Notes under the pieces: generated by a model
Seen by the model: the letters and a program-made list of their open reading frames with translations, nothing else
What the model was told of the DNA's origin: nothing
The model's database searches: none
Part shown: positions 26,381 through 38,624 of the stretch, piece after piece
Position numbering within the stretch: position 1 is the first letter of the stretch
Layout of the letters: each line of letters opens with the position of its first letter
DNA from: Gnetum montanum
Lineage: Eukaryota > Streptophyta > Gnetopsida > Gnetales > Gnetaceae
NCBI GenBank assembly: GCA_015680685.1
Contig: MNCI01002192.1
Coordinates: 49,007-113,006, forward strand
Reading direction: 5' to 3'
DNA length: 64,000 bases
Made by a program: the position numbers and the translations under genes

Positions 26381-27390
26381 TAAGAGGTCTCCTTGGCTTA
26401 TTTCTTATCTTTCAAATCCTTTTATCTCTTGCCCTTAGAAGATTTGTGACCTCCATTATAGCCTTGAAATTTATTCTTAGGATTAAGAGTCAATTCAAAA
26501 GCCTCATCTAATGTTTGGGGCTCATAGAATGTTGGCTCTTATTGATATTCCCTTTGTAATCCTTCTTGAAAATTGTATGCTTGTTCAAAGTTATTCCAAT
26601 GATCTTTTTCTTAATAGAAGGATTTGTAAAAATCCATGTAGAATTATTTCATACTCTTATCACCTTGCCTTAGATATTTTAATTTTTAGATTACCTTTTG
26701 TCTATGATGAGTCCTCTCAAAGTTATAATTAAGCATGAACTACATTAGAGACTAATCTTTGATAGAAGTACCATTATTCACCTTGTAAGAATGACTTTTC
26801 TTCTCCCATCATACAATTTCCATGCCTTCTAATTTAGTTTTAATATATGAAACCTTTTGAGAGTCCTCTACACCTTTAAGTTTAAAGTATTTATTAATCA
26901 TTTTCAGCTATGATAGGAAATATCTAGTACCTTCCATTCCATTAAAGGATTTGACTTCAACATTAGGCATTCTTGAAGCATGTAAAAATGCTTTAGCAAG
27001 TGCAACCTTAATTCCTTAATCTTGCTTTCTTTGAATCTTATAAAAGAGTTCTTTATTCCCTTTTCTTAGAAAGATGAACCATTGAGACTTGTTCTCAACA
27101 CTATGAATGTGAAGAAAGGTATCATCGTGATATTCATCTTCTCCAAGGTCTTCATTTCCAAAACAAAGATCATCTTCAAGGAGTGTCATGAAAGAATATA
27201 TTAAAGAAGATCTTGGTAAAGAAGTATTTGGATTTTTTTCCTTGCTTAGATGTTTCTTATGAAGTAACATTTCCTTTTTTTTTTTTTTGTCTTCTAACTT
27301 TTCAAGGTTCTCAACAATGAGCTTGAGAGCATTTCTCTTGTTATCCATGTTTCTTAATAATGCTTGATCTATCTTCTTCTTTGGAGGCAT
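26381..27390 (-). pseudogene. Element B gag (N-terminal and capsid part)
   Basis: Minus strand begins MPPKKKIDQALL at 27390 and is open for 124 codons to 27016. The capsid follows with few stops: VKSFNGMEGTRYFLS, stop, LKMINKYFKLKGVED, then TKLEGMEIVWWEKKSHSYK. This is the classic chromovirus/gypsy gag pattern. Toward 26400 it becomes basic (GHKSSKGKR) just before the break made by element C. Confidence 0.82.
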
Positions 27391-27743
27391 GATGGAAAAT
27401 AACCTAAAATATAATTTCCATAAAATTATACAAGGAAAAGTGAAATCTCAAATAATTTTCAAGTAATGAAAATAGGAATACTTAAATCTTAGAAGAAATG
27501 AGTTCAAGACCTTCAAACCCTAGTTATTACAAGCCAATGAGTGTTCAATTCTATAACTATCCTCAAATTATTTAAATATATGACAACTTAGATGTAAAAA
27601 GGAAATACTTACAAGTGTAAGATAAATAGGTAATAAGAGAAAATTCATACAAGAATGAGCATTTGAAATGATTCTTTACAATTGAGATGAGAATTAACCA
27701 CTTAAATATAAATATCTTTAATTTCAATTCTTTGATAACAATC

Positions 27744-28600
27744 TAATGAGAAGCTTCTTTGGATTCCTAATTCAAGCTATCTCAATTCAAAAATAAGCTA
27801 ATTTGAATAAGAAAGAAAATGTAAAATATTTATTCTTACTCAAAAGAAGAATTTACAAGCATAAAAGAATCATAAACTCCCAAGGACAAATAAGTGATTC
27901 AATGTAACCCTCAAACTACACTCAAGAAAAATAATCATACATAAGGATGATGACCAAGGAAGTTGGCCAAAACTTTCTCTTCTTTCTCTCTCTTCATCCT
28001 TAAGATCTCCTCTTACTCCATAAACTCTCTTGATCAAAATGAAGGACTAAGAGACATATTTATATATTTTCCCCTATTTCTTCATCTTTCTTACTGTTTA
28101 AATTCATAATTTTAAGTCATTGAATCTATACCATAATATTCCATAGTTGAAAAAGACCCCTTAGAGAAATGGAAAATGTCTCAACCAAAAGAAACTAGTT
28201 CTTAGGAAAGTTGTCTTATATATAAGAGAGAAGACTTGTTGTTAGGAGAGATGTCTAGGGTAAAGGAGAGACATCTGTTATTAGACATTATGAAGTAGTG
28301 GAGATGCATTTTTGGCAAAATAGACATCTATCTCTCAGTGGAGATGTCTATCCACACAAGCCAAAAATTTAAAATGATTATCTTAAGGTCTTGATTATGT
28401 AGACACCTCCAAGAAAGTTCCCATTAATCCCTAAACCTCTAAAACTCATCTAAAGAAGTCTCAAACAACCCACACATGCCAAAATGTCCTAGCATCATCA
28501 CCACAAGACTAACACTAGAAAATATACACATAACAAAACAACAAAGCATGCACATAAAATACATTAAGGATTACACAAGGGTTATGTGATGTGCTCATCA
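27744..28600 (-). repeat. 5' LTR of element B
   Basis: Outer end CTCATCA at 28594-28600. The inner end is TAATGAGAAGC, where the first LTR has TGATGAGGAGC, so the terminal TG has mutated to TA. A TATA-like sequence lies near 28060. Confidence 0.85.
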
Positions 28601-28605
28601 AGTAT

Positions 28606-28722
28606 ACCCAAAGATATATAGTCTAATTAGAATGTACTTAGCACTACTCGCTAAAATTAAATCCATGACTTCAGCTTTCAAATTAAGAGTCTTTACCACT
28701 AGGCTAACACCTCATTATTGAG
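28606..28722 (-). mobile_element. SINE-like repeat, 5' part (split by element B)
   Basis: Contains the complement of the A-box-like TAGCCTAGTGG at 28696-28706 and a degraded B box near 28655. It is homologous to 33435-33562 and completes the fragment at 12955-12990. Confidence 0.65.
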
Positions 28723-29284
28723 ACTTAGTGGTTTTATCAGTAGAATATAAAAGCAAATAGAAACATTTAACACCTAATAGTAATTAGATGAGTAGATGCT
28801 AACATAGTGCCAAGATGCTCTTAGGCATTTTAGAGAGTTCAAAGCATAAAAATTTTATTATTATAGCATTAGTTAGGAGCACATGGCAATAGAATTCATG
28901 TTGCTATAGTAGCTAGAAGTGCATAACAATAGTAGAGGTTCTATGAGCAAGTAAGTAGCTATGAGAAATAGTAAAATATAAAGGTAGGATTGCATTTCTT
29001 GATATTCTTGTAGATCTATCCATACTAGCTAGTGTCATATGGGTTTCATGGTCTTTTGGTAGAGTAATGATGGTTTCTTAAATGTTTTGATTTTTCTATA
29101 ATTAGTTACAATATTGGCATTTTTGAAAATTTAGGGTAGTTGAGAGGTTGGTTTGAAATTTAAAAAATGCCATAGAAATCATCATAATGAGGCCTATGTA
29201 TTTGTAATTTGTATTTTTTCCTTTAATTTAATATAAAATTTATCAGTGTTTTTGTGTTATTTCAAGTTTATGCAATTAAGCATA
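28723..29284. other. No recognisable feature
   Basis: AT-rich, with no coding signal on either strand. The words GAGCACATGGCAATAGAA and AAGTGCATAACAATAGTA (28875-28945) hint at a decayed duplication. Confidence 0.4.
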
Positions 29285-29289
29285 ACATC

Positions 29290-30358
29290 TAATGAGACGC
29301 AGATTACACAAGCCGCGATATCGCGTACACGATATCGCGGTCCACCACCATATCTATAAATAAGAGGTGGCACTCCCCTCATTTCACATCCTAGGCGTAA
29401 AGTAGCGAAGCTCTGGTGGATTGATCACCCCAGAGATAGAATATTTTCCATGTGCCCGCAGTAGGAGTCCCCCAAGTGAACGGTTCTTTATTCGAGCAAC
29501 TTTGTACCTGAACGCAAGTTGTGTACAGCAATAAAGATGAAATTTGTGGATAAACCTTGCAGTGCATGGATAGGTTTAATTAATGTTATTTACTGCTTTC
29601 CTAGTAATGCGGCATGAGTACGACTTGGTTACGAGTGTTGACGAACGTATACGGCTAGCCAAGAAATCGGCTACTCATCGCAAGTAGATTCTCTCAACCC
29701 TTTCCTCCTAGAACGTGGGACAAGTACGACTTGATTACAAGCATCTACGGATGTGTACGGCTAGTCAAGGAATCAGNNNNNNNNNNNNNNNNNNNNNNNN
29801 NNNNNNNNNNNNNNNNNNNNNNNNNNNNNNNNNNNNNNNNNNNNNNNNNNNNNNNNNNNNNNNNNNNNNNNNNNNNNNNNNNNNNNNNNNNNNNNNNNNN
29901 NNNNNNNNNNNNNNNNNNNNNNNNNNNNNNNNNNNNNNNNNNNNNNNNNNNNNNNNNNNNNNNNNNNNNNNNNNNNNNCAGTACGACCGCTTCGAGCACG
30001 TGCGTTACGTGTGGTGATCCCAGTAACGATTAGCGTTTGGTAACCACAATTGCACAGTTCAGGGTGTGGGAACGGATGCTGACACTAGGACTTAGTGCTT
30101 TAGTTAGAGTTAGTTTTAGTTTCTCAACCCTTTACCTCTTAGCATAGGAGAAAACCGAAAAATACCAAAAAAATCATATACCTCAAACTTTCTTAACCAT
30201 ACATCGTGACACATACAAGCAAGCCTAGGAAGACAACGAACGATTAACCCCAAGCATTCCTTGTGGTGTTTAGGCATTTAGTCTACGGAGTTCGACCGGA
30301 TAGCACGTGCTACGCTCGTTTCATATGGTTGAGTGTAGGGGTACCTTGCCACTCATCA
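29290..30358 (+). mobile_element. Solo LTR H of the GATATC-group family, containing an assembly gap
   Basis: Flanked by perfect 5-bp ACATC duplications (29285-29289 and 30359-30363) with no internal region, which is the signature of a solo LTR. It starts TAATGAGACG (TG lost to TA) and ends CTCATCA. It contains a 12-bp CGCGATATCGCG palindrome (314-325 of the 29 kb block), TATAAATA at about 29352, CTTTATT (29486-29492) and AATAAAG (29530-29536). A 106-bp partial duplication of the U5 part abuts the N run. Confidence 0.88.
29777..29978. other. Assembly gap (202 N)
   Basis: Run of N inside the solo LTR, directly after the second copy of a tandemly repeated segment (AGTACGACTTG at 29617 and 29723). 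Apparent open frames across it are meaningless. Confidence 0.99.
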
Positions 30359-30363
30359 ACATC

Positions 30364-32379
30364 CATATTTATTTGTTAATTTTATGATAGAAGAGTAACT
30401 CTTCTATTAAATTCAAATCATGCTAGGTTTTTTTTGTGGTAATATTTGTATTTATACTTATTTTTGTATTTATTTTGAAATTTTCATGGATTTCTATCTA
30501 TGATTAAAATTGTAGTTTTTTGATGTGTCAATGAGGATCCATTACTAAATGAGGTGACATTCAGAAAGTCTTCTCCTGTTTGATGTCTTTGCTAAGTCTC
30601 ATAGTTACTCACCACTAGATGATTTGGTTAATATCTAGAACTTGTGATGCTTACATGATTAATTTTGTGTTGATTTAAAAATTGGATAGTTATTTGTAAT
30701 TATTCTTGAGGAGATAACACCATCGAATAAAGGACCGTTAGGCTACTAGGGGCCTTGAGGATAGTTTTAGGTCTTACCCTTTACTAAATATAGCAATGAA
30801 TTCCATTTCTAATATTCCAAACTTGAATTACAGAGGGAGGTTAGGACTTGCTATCCTATTCTTTGGGAAGAAAGTCTTTTTCAAAATGATCATGGTTTCA
30901 AGACAGATATGCATAACTAGACTATGATCATCAATCAAGAGTGTAAATGAAAACTAAAATGTAGCAAGCCTACAAACAAGTGAATAAGTGGATTTGTAAG
31001 AGTTCATATGACTATTGATTCATATGATACATAGAGTGTGATGGTGTAGTATCCAAAATCTTTGACTACTAGTGGTAGTGGTTAGACTCTTAATAGTTGA
31101 TGAATATTATAGATGATACTTGTTAGATCTTATGAATGACAACTTGTTCTCATTGGATAGTTTGGGTTTTGCTACCACTTGTTCATAGTTCCCCATGTTA
31201 TCCTCTTCAATCAATGGTTCCTAGCTATCAATCTTAATGAAATTTCTTGTAATGTCTTCCTACCTAGTCACATTTAGACTAACATCTTCTTATAGCTATT
31301 ATAGGTAGTCTTGAAGTTCCTAGAGGTTTGTATGAATCTTGAAGAATTGGAGGTGTTAATTATTTAAGAGGTAGTCTTGTTGATTAGTTAGCAATTCTTT
31401 TGTGCGTTATTGATACTAATGTATAAGAAGAATTAGAGATGTATTCTATTTACCTCATGTCTTATAATTAAAAGCTAGGTATTTGAATGAAAATCTTTAC
31501 TTGGACTCGAATGGTGTTTTAATCATAATTATATCCCATAATAATATTCTTATCAAGAACATATCACTACTTTAGTTTCTTTCTATGTCTCATGTTCATT
31601 TTTCCTACTAAGTTTTAGGGTATTTCATATATTTGTCACATTTACACCTCAAGGTAACTCATGGACTAACTTGTTTTTATCTTCTAGTAATCATATCAAG
31701 TATAGAACAAAGTTTATAATGGAAGAGAAGTTGTTGGAATCTCATTAGCATTATATGGAATTTTTTTAAAGAATTTGCATACAATTTGATATTAAAAAGA
31801 AACAAAAAGATTTTCATCAAGTATGATTACTTACAAAGTTAAAATATAAATATAAGTAGCAAAAAATCATTTAAGTTCTTATAGATAGTAACAACTTGAA
31901 TGAAAGATTGCTTGAAACAACTAAATATGTTAATAAAGTTCATAAGAATTGGTTCGATGGTGATTGTGTATAATTTTAGAAAGATATAAAAATCGTAGTA
32001 GAGAGAATAAAGATATCATTTAGTCAAGAGGTATAAGTATCCATTAGAAATAGAAACTAATGTTTTGTTAGAGTACAAGAAGAAAAATTTCTCTACATGA
32101 TTAAAAAAGAGCCTAACAATTTTTTGGAAGTTTTTCCAATATTAAGTTTCAACATAATTGAACTACAATTTTGATAATGTTTGTGCATTTTAGAGTAATC
32201 TTTCTTTAATAGAAGATGATATTTATTATTACAGTTTTTATTAATTTTTGTAGCATTTTTCCCTAGATGATGTTATAAATGTCATTAATAGATTAGCATG
32301 TGAAAAAGCTATAGATTTATATGGTTTATATGTTAAATTAATGAAATGAGAAATATTGTCTATTTACATAGAAATTTGA
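30364..32379. other. No clear gene; possible upstream part of a LINE toward the end
   Basis: 30364-31700 shows nothing recognisable. From about 31700 plus-strand sequence is A-rich and stop-dense and may be the endonuclease/linker part of the LINE that follows, but no motif can be claimed. Confidence 0.35.
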
Positions 32380-33405
32380 AAAAGATTAAATATTGTTGAT
32401 GTAAATGACTTTCCTCAATGATGGAAGATTAATAAGGAAATGCTTCCTTAAAAGAAAGATGATACATAATTTAAACAACTATCGTAGTATAGTTTTAAGT
32501 AGTATTTTTGCTAAGCTATTAGGTAATATGCTTGAAAGAAGAAAAAGAAATTGGATAGAAATAAATAACATTGAAGTAGTTTGTCAAGTAGATCTCAATC
32601 AAAATCATTATATGATTAGCTTGTCTCTCTTAGGCACTACATTAGACTTGCAAACTAGCCTAATAAACAATTATTTATTTATTTTATAGATTTTATAAAA
32701 GCTAATGATTAGTAAGTCAAAAATAATTTATGGCTATGGTTAAATAAAAATGGCCTTGTCATAGAACTCACAACAATGACTCACAAGTTGTATGAAGAAG
32801 TTATCATAGAGATTAAAAATAGTGAATCAAAAAATAATTTTAAATCTTAAAGAAAAATTAGGGTGAATAAAGTCTATTATTTATTCCTAACTCACTTTTG
32901 TCTCTTCATTAATGAGTTGTAGGATTGGATGTGAAATGAAATCTATAAACATGTAGGAAAAATATATTCTTAAATAGTGAACATACTTCTTTATGCAAAT
33001 GATGGTACTTTAACATCCATTACTAAAATAAATGTAGAAAAAACTAAAATGATGATATGAGACATGACAAAAACAGGTACAATTTTTAATTTGTTGATCA
33101 AAATGTATAAATTATGAACTATTTAAAATACTTAGCCCTTTAATAAACGACTATTTATAGATATATAGGACAAATGCATTAAGGAAAAAATAGTAGAAGT
33201 AAAAGCTACTTATAAAATTAAAAAATATATAAGGCATTAAGAATTTGAGCTTAAAATATTAAACAATGTTTTTCAAACATTCATTTATCTTATTATGTTA
33301 TATGGATACACAATGTGAGGAGTAAATGTTAGGGCTAAAAATTGGAAAGCTATTATAAGAGTATACAAGATAATTTTATTTATTAGTAGAGGGACATATA
33401 TAGAG
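32380..33405 (+). pseudogene. LINE (non-LTR) reverse transcriptase remnant
   Basis: The frame at 32405-32689 reads HNLNNYRSIVLSSIFAKLLG followed by MLERRKRNWIE and VVCQVDLNQNHYMI. This is the conserved LINE RT fingers/palm order in which a Q-G-F block is expected. Downstream, about 32980, the degenerate LLYANDGTLTS stands where LLYADD is usual. A C-terminal ILNNVFQTFIYLIMLYGYT block follows near 33260. Several stops and frameshifts are present. Confidence 0.75.
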
Positions 33406-33408
33406 GTT

Positions 33409-33562
33409 GGTGTTAGAACCTTGAAATAATTATAATATATGTACAACTCCAAGATATATAGTTTAATTATAACTTTATAACTCAGCATTACCCACTAGAA
33501 TCAAACCCTTAATTTGGAGCTTTCAAATCCAAAGTCTTACCACTAGGCTAACACTTTGAGTT
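33409..33562 (-). mobile_element. tRNA-derived SINE-like element
   Basis: Minus strand starts GTGTTAGCCTAGTGGTAAG with an A-box TAGCCTAGTGG (complement 33540-33550) and a B-box GGTTTGATTC (complement 33498-33507) at tRNA-like spacing, followed by an AT-rich tail. A second copy in the window was split by element B. The exact 3' end is uncertain. Confidence 0.65.
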
Positions 33563-34180
33563 GATAGATCTATTATTGCTATACTTTTATGAGATATTTC
33601 CTAGATTGATTATGCATTGACCTAGTTGGATGAGTTAGCAAGTTCTATCGATGTTGGTATGAGTAGGGCGTACTTTGGTAGATCTATAACATGCATGTGT
33701 TGTATATCTATAGCTTGTAATATTATGCTTTGGCACCTTGATTAGTGGTGGTAGTGTTTGATGTTTTGCACTTTGTCTATGATTATGTTGTTATTGTTAA
33801 GTTAGTATGTATTATTAATTCATGGGGTTGGTAATATTATACATGAGTATGATAGTTATATTTAATAATAATGTGTTAGTATTACATGTATGGTAGATAG
33901 TTAATATTTTGATTAGTTTTCCTATTAAGTATGGCTATTTATGTAATTTATTTTATATATTTTGTTTTCTTAAAAGATTTGTAGGATATGGAATTAATGA
34001 TAAGTCTAGCTTGTTGGAATTTTTCTTTTGGAAACATCTAATTAGAATTAGGATTAGCTTAATTTTAGGATTAAGATTAAAATTAGTTTATTTGTAGGTG
34101 TTTAATTTGTGGAAAAATATTTGTATCAAAAATTGACCATGCAAGTTTAAAAATAATTTTAAAGATAACTAATCTTAAAT
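33563..34180. other. No recognisable feature
   Basis: AT-rich. A short TAGGATTAG/ATTAGAATTAGG repeat patch lies around 34040-34095. Confidence 0.4.
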
Positions 34181-34189
34181 ACATGAAAA

Positions 34190-35640
34190 TGTAGATGGAT
34201 TAATATATTTGTAGAATATAATTTCAAAATAAAGTATATTTCTAGGAAGAAAAATGTAATGGTTCATGCCTTAAGTAGAATGTAGAATCTAATGATTGGT
34301 ATAGTCACAACCTCTACGGAAGAATGAATTAAAAAGTAGATTAAAGTAATATATCTTAACTAACTTAAATTCAAAATCCAAGTATCACATCTCTCAGCAA
34401 AGAATTTTGATGAAGGAAGAAAAGATTTGTATTCTCCAAGAAAATTGGAGATAAAAGTTATTGAGTAAAGCTCATGAAGTTCCATATGTGGACTATCCTA
34501 GATATATCAAAGGTCATGTGATGTTGCAAAAGTTTTATTTCTATTCTTATATGAAGAATAATATATTCACTTACATTAAGAACTAAACTATAATGTGTTA
34601 AATAATTAAAGTTGAACAAAGTAAACCTAGTGAACTTCTATAATCATTACAAGTTCCAACATGGCAATGGAAGGATGTAACTATGGACTTCATAGTAGGA
34701 TTTCTATTTCCCAAGAAAGGAAATGATTTCATATTAGTCATCATAGATCAACTATCAAAAATGACTCTTTTTATTCCACTAAAATTTACTGATACTATTG
34801 ATGAAGTAGTCCAGAAACTTGTACAAGAACTACTTTGTATACCCAAGTATCCCAAGTCAATAATATTTGATAGAGATTCAAAGTTCATCTCTAAATTTTA
34901 AAACAAAATTCAAGGAATTTGGAACCTACTTAAAATTTAGTATAATATATCACCTTGAAAATGATGGCCAAAATAAAAGGGTGAATCATATATTGAAGAC
35001 ACCTTAAGAAGTTATGTTGAAAGTAGACTCAAAACTTGAGAAAGTTACCTACATTTAATAGAGTTCACGTATAATAACAAGTATTAAGGATTAGTTCATA
35101 GAATCCTATTTGTAGTAGTGTATAAAAAGAATTATCATACATCATTAAGTTGGTCTAATCCAATCTTGCGAAGTGAATAAAAGGAAGAAAAATTAAAGAT
35201 TATAGAAAATATTGTTATCAAAGTTAAATAAAATTTGCAACTAAAATAAATATAAGAGATAAAATGACCAACATTATTTAGAGAAAGAATTTCAAGTAGA
35301 AGACCAAGTATACTTAAGAGTAAAGATAAATAAGAGTGACCTAAAACTAAGAGAATATTCTAAGTTGGCCTCTAGATATTGTAGAAATTCTAAGATTTTT
35401 GAATGAGTTGGGAAAGTGACATACTGGTTGAACCTTCTAGCAATTATTAACATTCATCGAATCTTTCATGTAGGCCTATTGAATAAATTCCACCAAAACA
35501 ATAGTCAATATGTGTTGGATTGGAGTAAATTGTTCTTGAAGTCCAATGTGAGCTTTGAAGTAAAACCCATAGTCAAAAAAGACCAAAGAATGAAGAAGAT
35601 TCAAAATAAAACAAATTCTAAAGTACAAGTTTGATGATCC
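34190..35640 (+). pseudogene. Ty3/gypsy integrase and pol C-terminus (element I)
   Basis: Begins with the end of RNase H (VHALSR at about 34263). The integrase zinc-binding part follows, then the core at 34683-34901 (MDFIVGFLFPKKGNDFILV, FDRDSKFISKF). A C-terminal domain of the Tekay/Reina-like type follows (FQVEDQVYLRV, VGKVTYWLNL, IFHVGLLNKF at about 35290-35490). The part between is stop-rich. Gag, protease and most RT are missing, so only the 3' third of the element survives. Confidence 0.8.
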
Positions 35641-35871
35641 ACTATGACTAAGAACCTTAGAAAAACAAAGAGTTTATTTTGAACTATTATCCTCATCTTT
35701 TTTATTATAATGAAATTTAATAACATTTAGTTGTTAGATTTTATAACACATGACTAATAAGTATTTCTTCATGCAGATGATAATGAAGTTGAGAACAAGG
35801 AACAAATGGATATATGAAGTAAAACTTAAGAAGACATTGAAGATGACCTTGAGGATGAGGAAGATGCCTAA

Positions 35872-36250
35872 AAGGGGTAGATTTTAATGTCCCATTCCTA
35901 ATTGGAAGTAGAGTTATAATAAAATAATCTAAATGATATAATTAACCCTCAATTATGGAGGGGTATCATGTTACAAGGGGTTGTAATCATTCATGGTATC
36001 CTTTAGGGGTTTGATCTATGGTATTTAAGGACTGGTAACTAAGAGGTTGTTCGAGTAGAAAGGTGTAGAGCCAACAATGGCTAGGAATGAAAGTTGGATG
36101 AAGTGGAACAAAAAGAGATTGATCACTACTTTGGCCTCTTAGGCCTAAGTATGGTGGTAGTGTTAGATTACCTCTAATAGAACTTAGTGTCATATGAAGG
36201 CAACCCCAAGTCCTTATTTCATTATATTTTTATTTTCATTTCACTTATTA
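35872..36250 (+). repeat. Polypurine tract and partial 3' LTR of element I
   Basis: AAAAGGGGTAGATTTTAA is followed by TGTCCCATTCC, the usual polypurine-tract/LTR junction form of this gypsy lineage. The LTR end could not be fixed because no second copy is present; 36250 is a guess. Confidence 0.5.
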
Positions 36251-37166
36251 CTAATAAAAATTCCACCTTATTCTTTTTTGGCCAAGAGGCCACTACCAGT
36301 CCTAGATTAGTAATGCTAAATAGTTATCCATAATGGTAATTATATTTTGTCCATAATGATAAGAGGAAGTGTATTGGTAATGGAGATTAATATTTTGTTC
36401 ATAATGATTCTACACCACCACATCTCACGTTGGAGAGGAACGGTAGTTGTGTGGCTAAGTTGGTAGCAAGGCAGCAGGGTGACAATGCCCTTGCCTATTC
36501 CAACAATTACAACCACCTTGAAATTGGTTCCAACTATGCCAACACACCTGACATCGACCACATGGGCCCCATCATCCAATGAGCACTTCCTGATTGGCTC
36601 CGCAGCCTCTCTGAGTCTGTAATGCATTAATGGGCATGTCAGATCCTGTGTATGCATGCCTGCCAGCCAGATTGAGTAGTGATTGGCTACCAAGATTTCT
36701 AATAGCCACGTGGATTAGAGGTGATGGTGCATAAAATGCCTAGGCATAGGTGTCCTAGCCATTGGCACTATACATAGTTTGGATAGACACCTCTGCCGTG
36801 GTATGGCATGGTCATCAACAATGGGTGATATTGAGGCGTTCCACCTACACGCATGTCCTTGCATCATTGTTGCCAAGATGCATGGTGTGATTATGGTGTG
36901 GTACAACAAGGAGCATGTCACCTTTCTTAGATTATTTTTGGTTGCATTGTACTTGGCATAGCTCTTGATCCTCCATCTCAGCAATGACAACTATCCAATG
37001 ATGACTCTCCATGCATGTTGGATACCAGTGGATCCTCCTTGAAGTTTTTGTTCCACAATAGTGTCACATCATCACTAAATGCCCACACAACAGTCTCTAC
37101 CTCACACAACAGTAGCAACACCATCACCATCACAAATCACTTCACCATCATCATCAGTGCCATAGA
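36251..37166. other. No gene recognised; GC-richer flank of the copia insertion
   Basis: Richer in CpG and GC than the neighbourhood between 36410 and 37160. Open frames on the minus strand (36340-36693, 36715-36990) lack recognisable domains. This stretch and the one after 43407 were contiguous before element J inserted. Confidence 0.4.
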
Positions 37167-37171
37167 CACTA

Positions 37172-37646
37172 TGTAGCATGCATTACCCACTAACACATTT
37201 TATGGGTTAGTTAAGGCATGAAAGTGGCCACCATGCTCACTAATGCATTTTTATGAGTTGGTTAATGCATCAAGGTGGTCTCCATATCTAGGAACACATT
37301 TTTTAGGCATTAGCATTGGGTCTCTTATGGTAATCAATTCTGTGGCCTATAAATTCATTCTTGATGGGAGAACAAAGGCACCACGAATCACAACAAGATT
37401 GTAGTTCCGATCCCTCTCACAAACACTTGAAGATTGCATACACCATCATTGTAGAGTGCCCATGTGAAAGAAGAATTAGAACGTCAAATTTAATCTAAGC
37501 ATCAATGACTAGAGGTCAATTCCATTTACTCAAGAATTGTGCATTTCCAATTATTTATGCATGTGAATTTATTTTACCATTTGCTTCCACATTCTATACT
37601 TTGATTACCTGTGCCATCTGTTTTTCTACATAATTATTTTCTTACA
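37172..37646 (+). repeat. 5' LTR of element J
   Basis: TGTAGCATG to CTTACA. It contains two diverged copies of a roughly 60-bp unit (CCCACTAACACATTTTATG at 37186 and CTCACTAATGCATTTTTATG at 37236) and a TATAAATTC box at about 37349. Confidence 0.92.
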
Positions 37647-38624
37647 TTTGGTATTGGAGCCTTAGAGCTATGTCTTGATGTAGTTTTTGAGAATGGTAAA
37701 ATCTAGAAATAGTGCTTTTAAAAAATATATATTTTTGCACTTTGTAGTTTGAGGAAGATCATTTGCTTCAAGTTTCTGCCTAGTGAAAGAGATTTAACTC
37801 TCACATTTTTTGCATTCTTGTGCATCATAGAACTAGAAAATAGAAACCATCACTACTGTGGCAATGAGGATATTTTTGTTGTTGTTTTGGAGAGCTGGTA
37901 TGGTTGTGCTATCTATAATTTTCTTCGTGTGATAGTCCATTGTCTACATCATTGAACTGCAATAGCTATCGTTATGTAAATGTTTTCAAAGGTTGAGCAT
38001 AGTTTGACTTAATTTGTGTAGTCTTAAGATTAACAGATGTTTATTCCCTCTACGCATAGCTAGATTTTTTGAATTATGTATGCACTTTTTCCCTACTGAC
38101 TTACATATTCAGCATTCATCATTGTTATTATGATTTCTGGTGTTTTTTTTCATGTCGGCCAATGAATTAGCATTGTTCTATAGGGTTTTCTTTTGGTGCT
38201 TTGGTCTCCACCTAGGCACCTTGGGATGGAATAATTGAATGAATTATGTTTATACCATGTTGAATTTGGTAATTTATCAATTTTATGAATATTTTTGTAT
38301 ATGTATGCATCATTTTCTACACAAGTGATCTATATAATTTTGTATAATTATAGAGTAGCCACAACATCTTTAATTATGAAAAATTATGTGCTAAGAGATT
38401 TTCGATCACATATGGTACACAACATTAAAAATTGTGATTAATAGTTTCATCGTAAGGATATATGAATCTGTTTGAATTAAAATTTAGCCAACATGCAATT
38501 TTCTATTATTTGATTCATATTTTTTATGATTTGCATTGGTAAACATGTCTTATGATATTTTAACCTCAAATTTAGTAACATAAGCATGTTTGATTATGTA
38601 GTTATACAACCTATAAGCTATTTT

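Larger units (their letters stand above)
12996..28600 (-). mobile_element. Element B: Ty3/gypsy retrotransposon, split by element C
   Basis: Two LTRs (12996-13835 and 27744-28600) enclose gag, protease, RT and integrase remnants read on the minus strand. The LTR pair is flanked by GGTAT (12991-12995) and AGTAT (28601-28605), a 5-bp target duplication with one mismatch. Element C occupies about 16884-26380, so B's own sequence is roughly 6.1 kb. A PBS-like TGTTATCAAAG lies just inside the right LTR (initiator Met tRNA type), and a purine run GAGTGAGGG lies just inside the left LTR (minus strand). The copy carries many stops and is dead. Confidence 0.88.

Noticed and set aside
29715-30033. Open frames spanning the N run
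   Set aside because: Created by the gap; no real sequence supports them.
36340-36990. Minus-strand open frames in the GC-richer block as host exons
   Set aside because: No recognisable domain, no conserved splice-site pattern, and His/Cys-rich composition typical of translated non-coding DNA.
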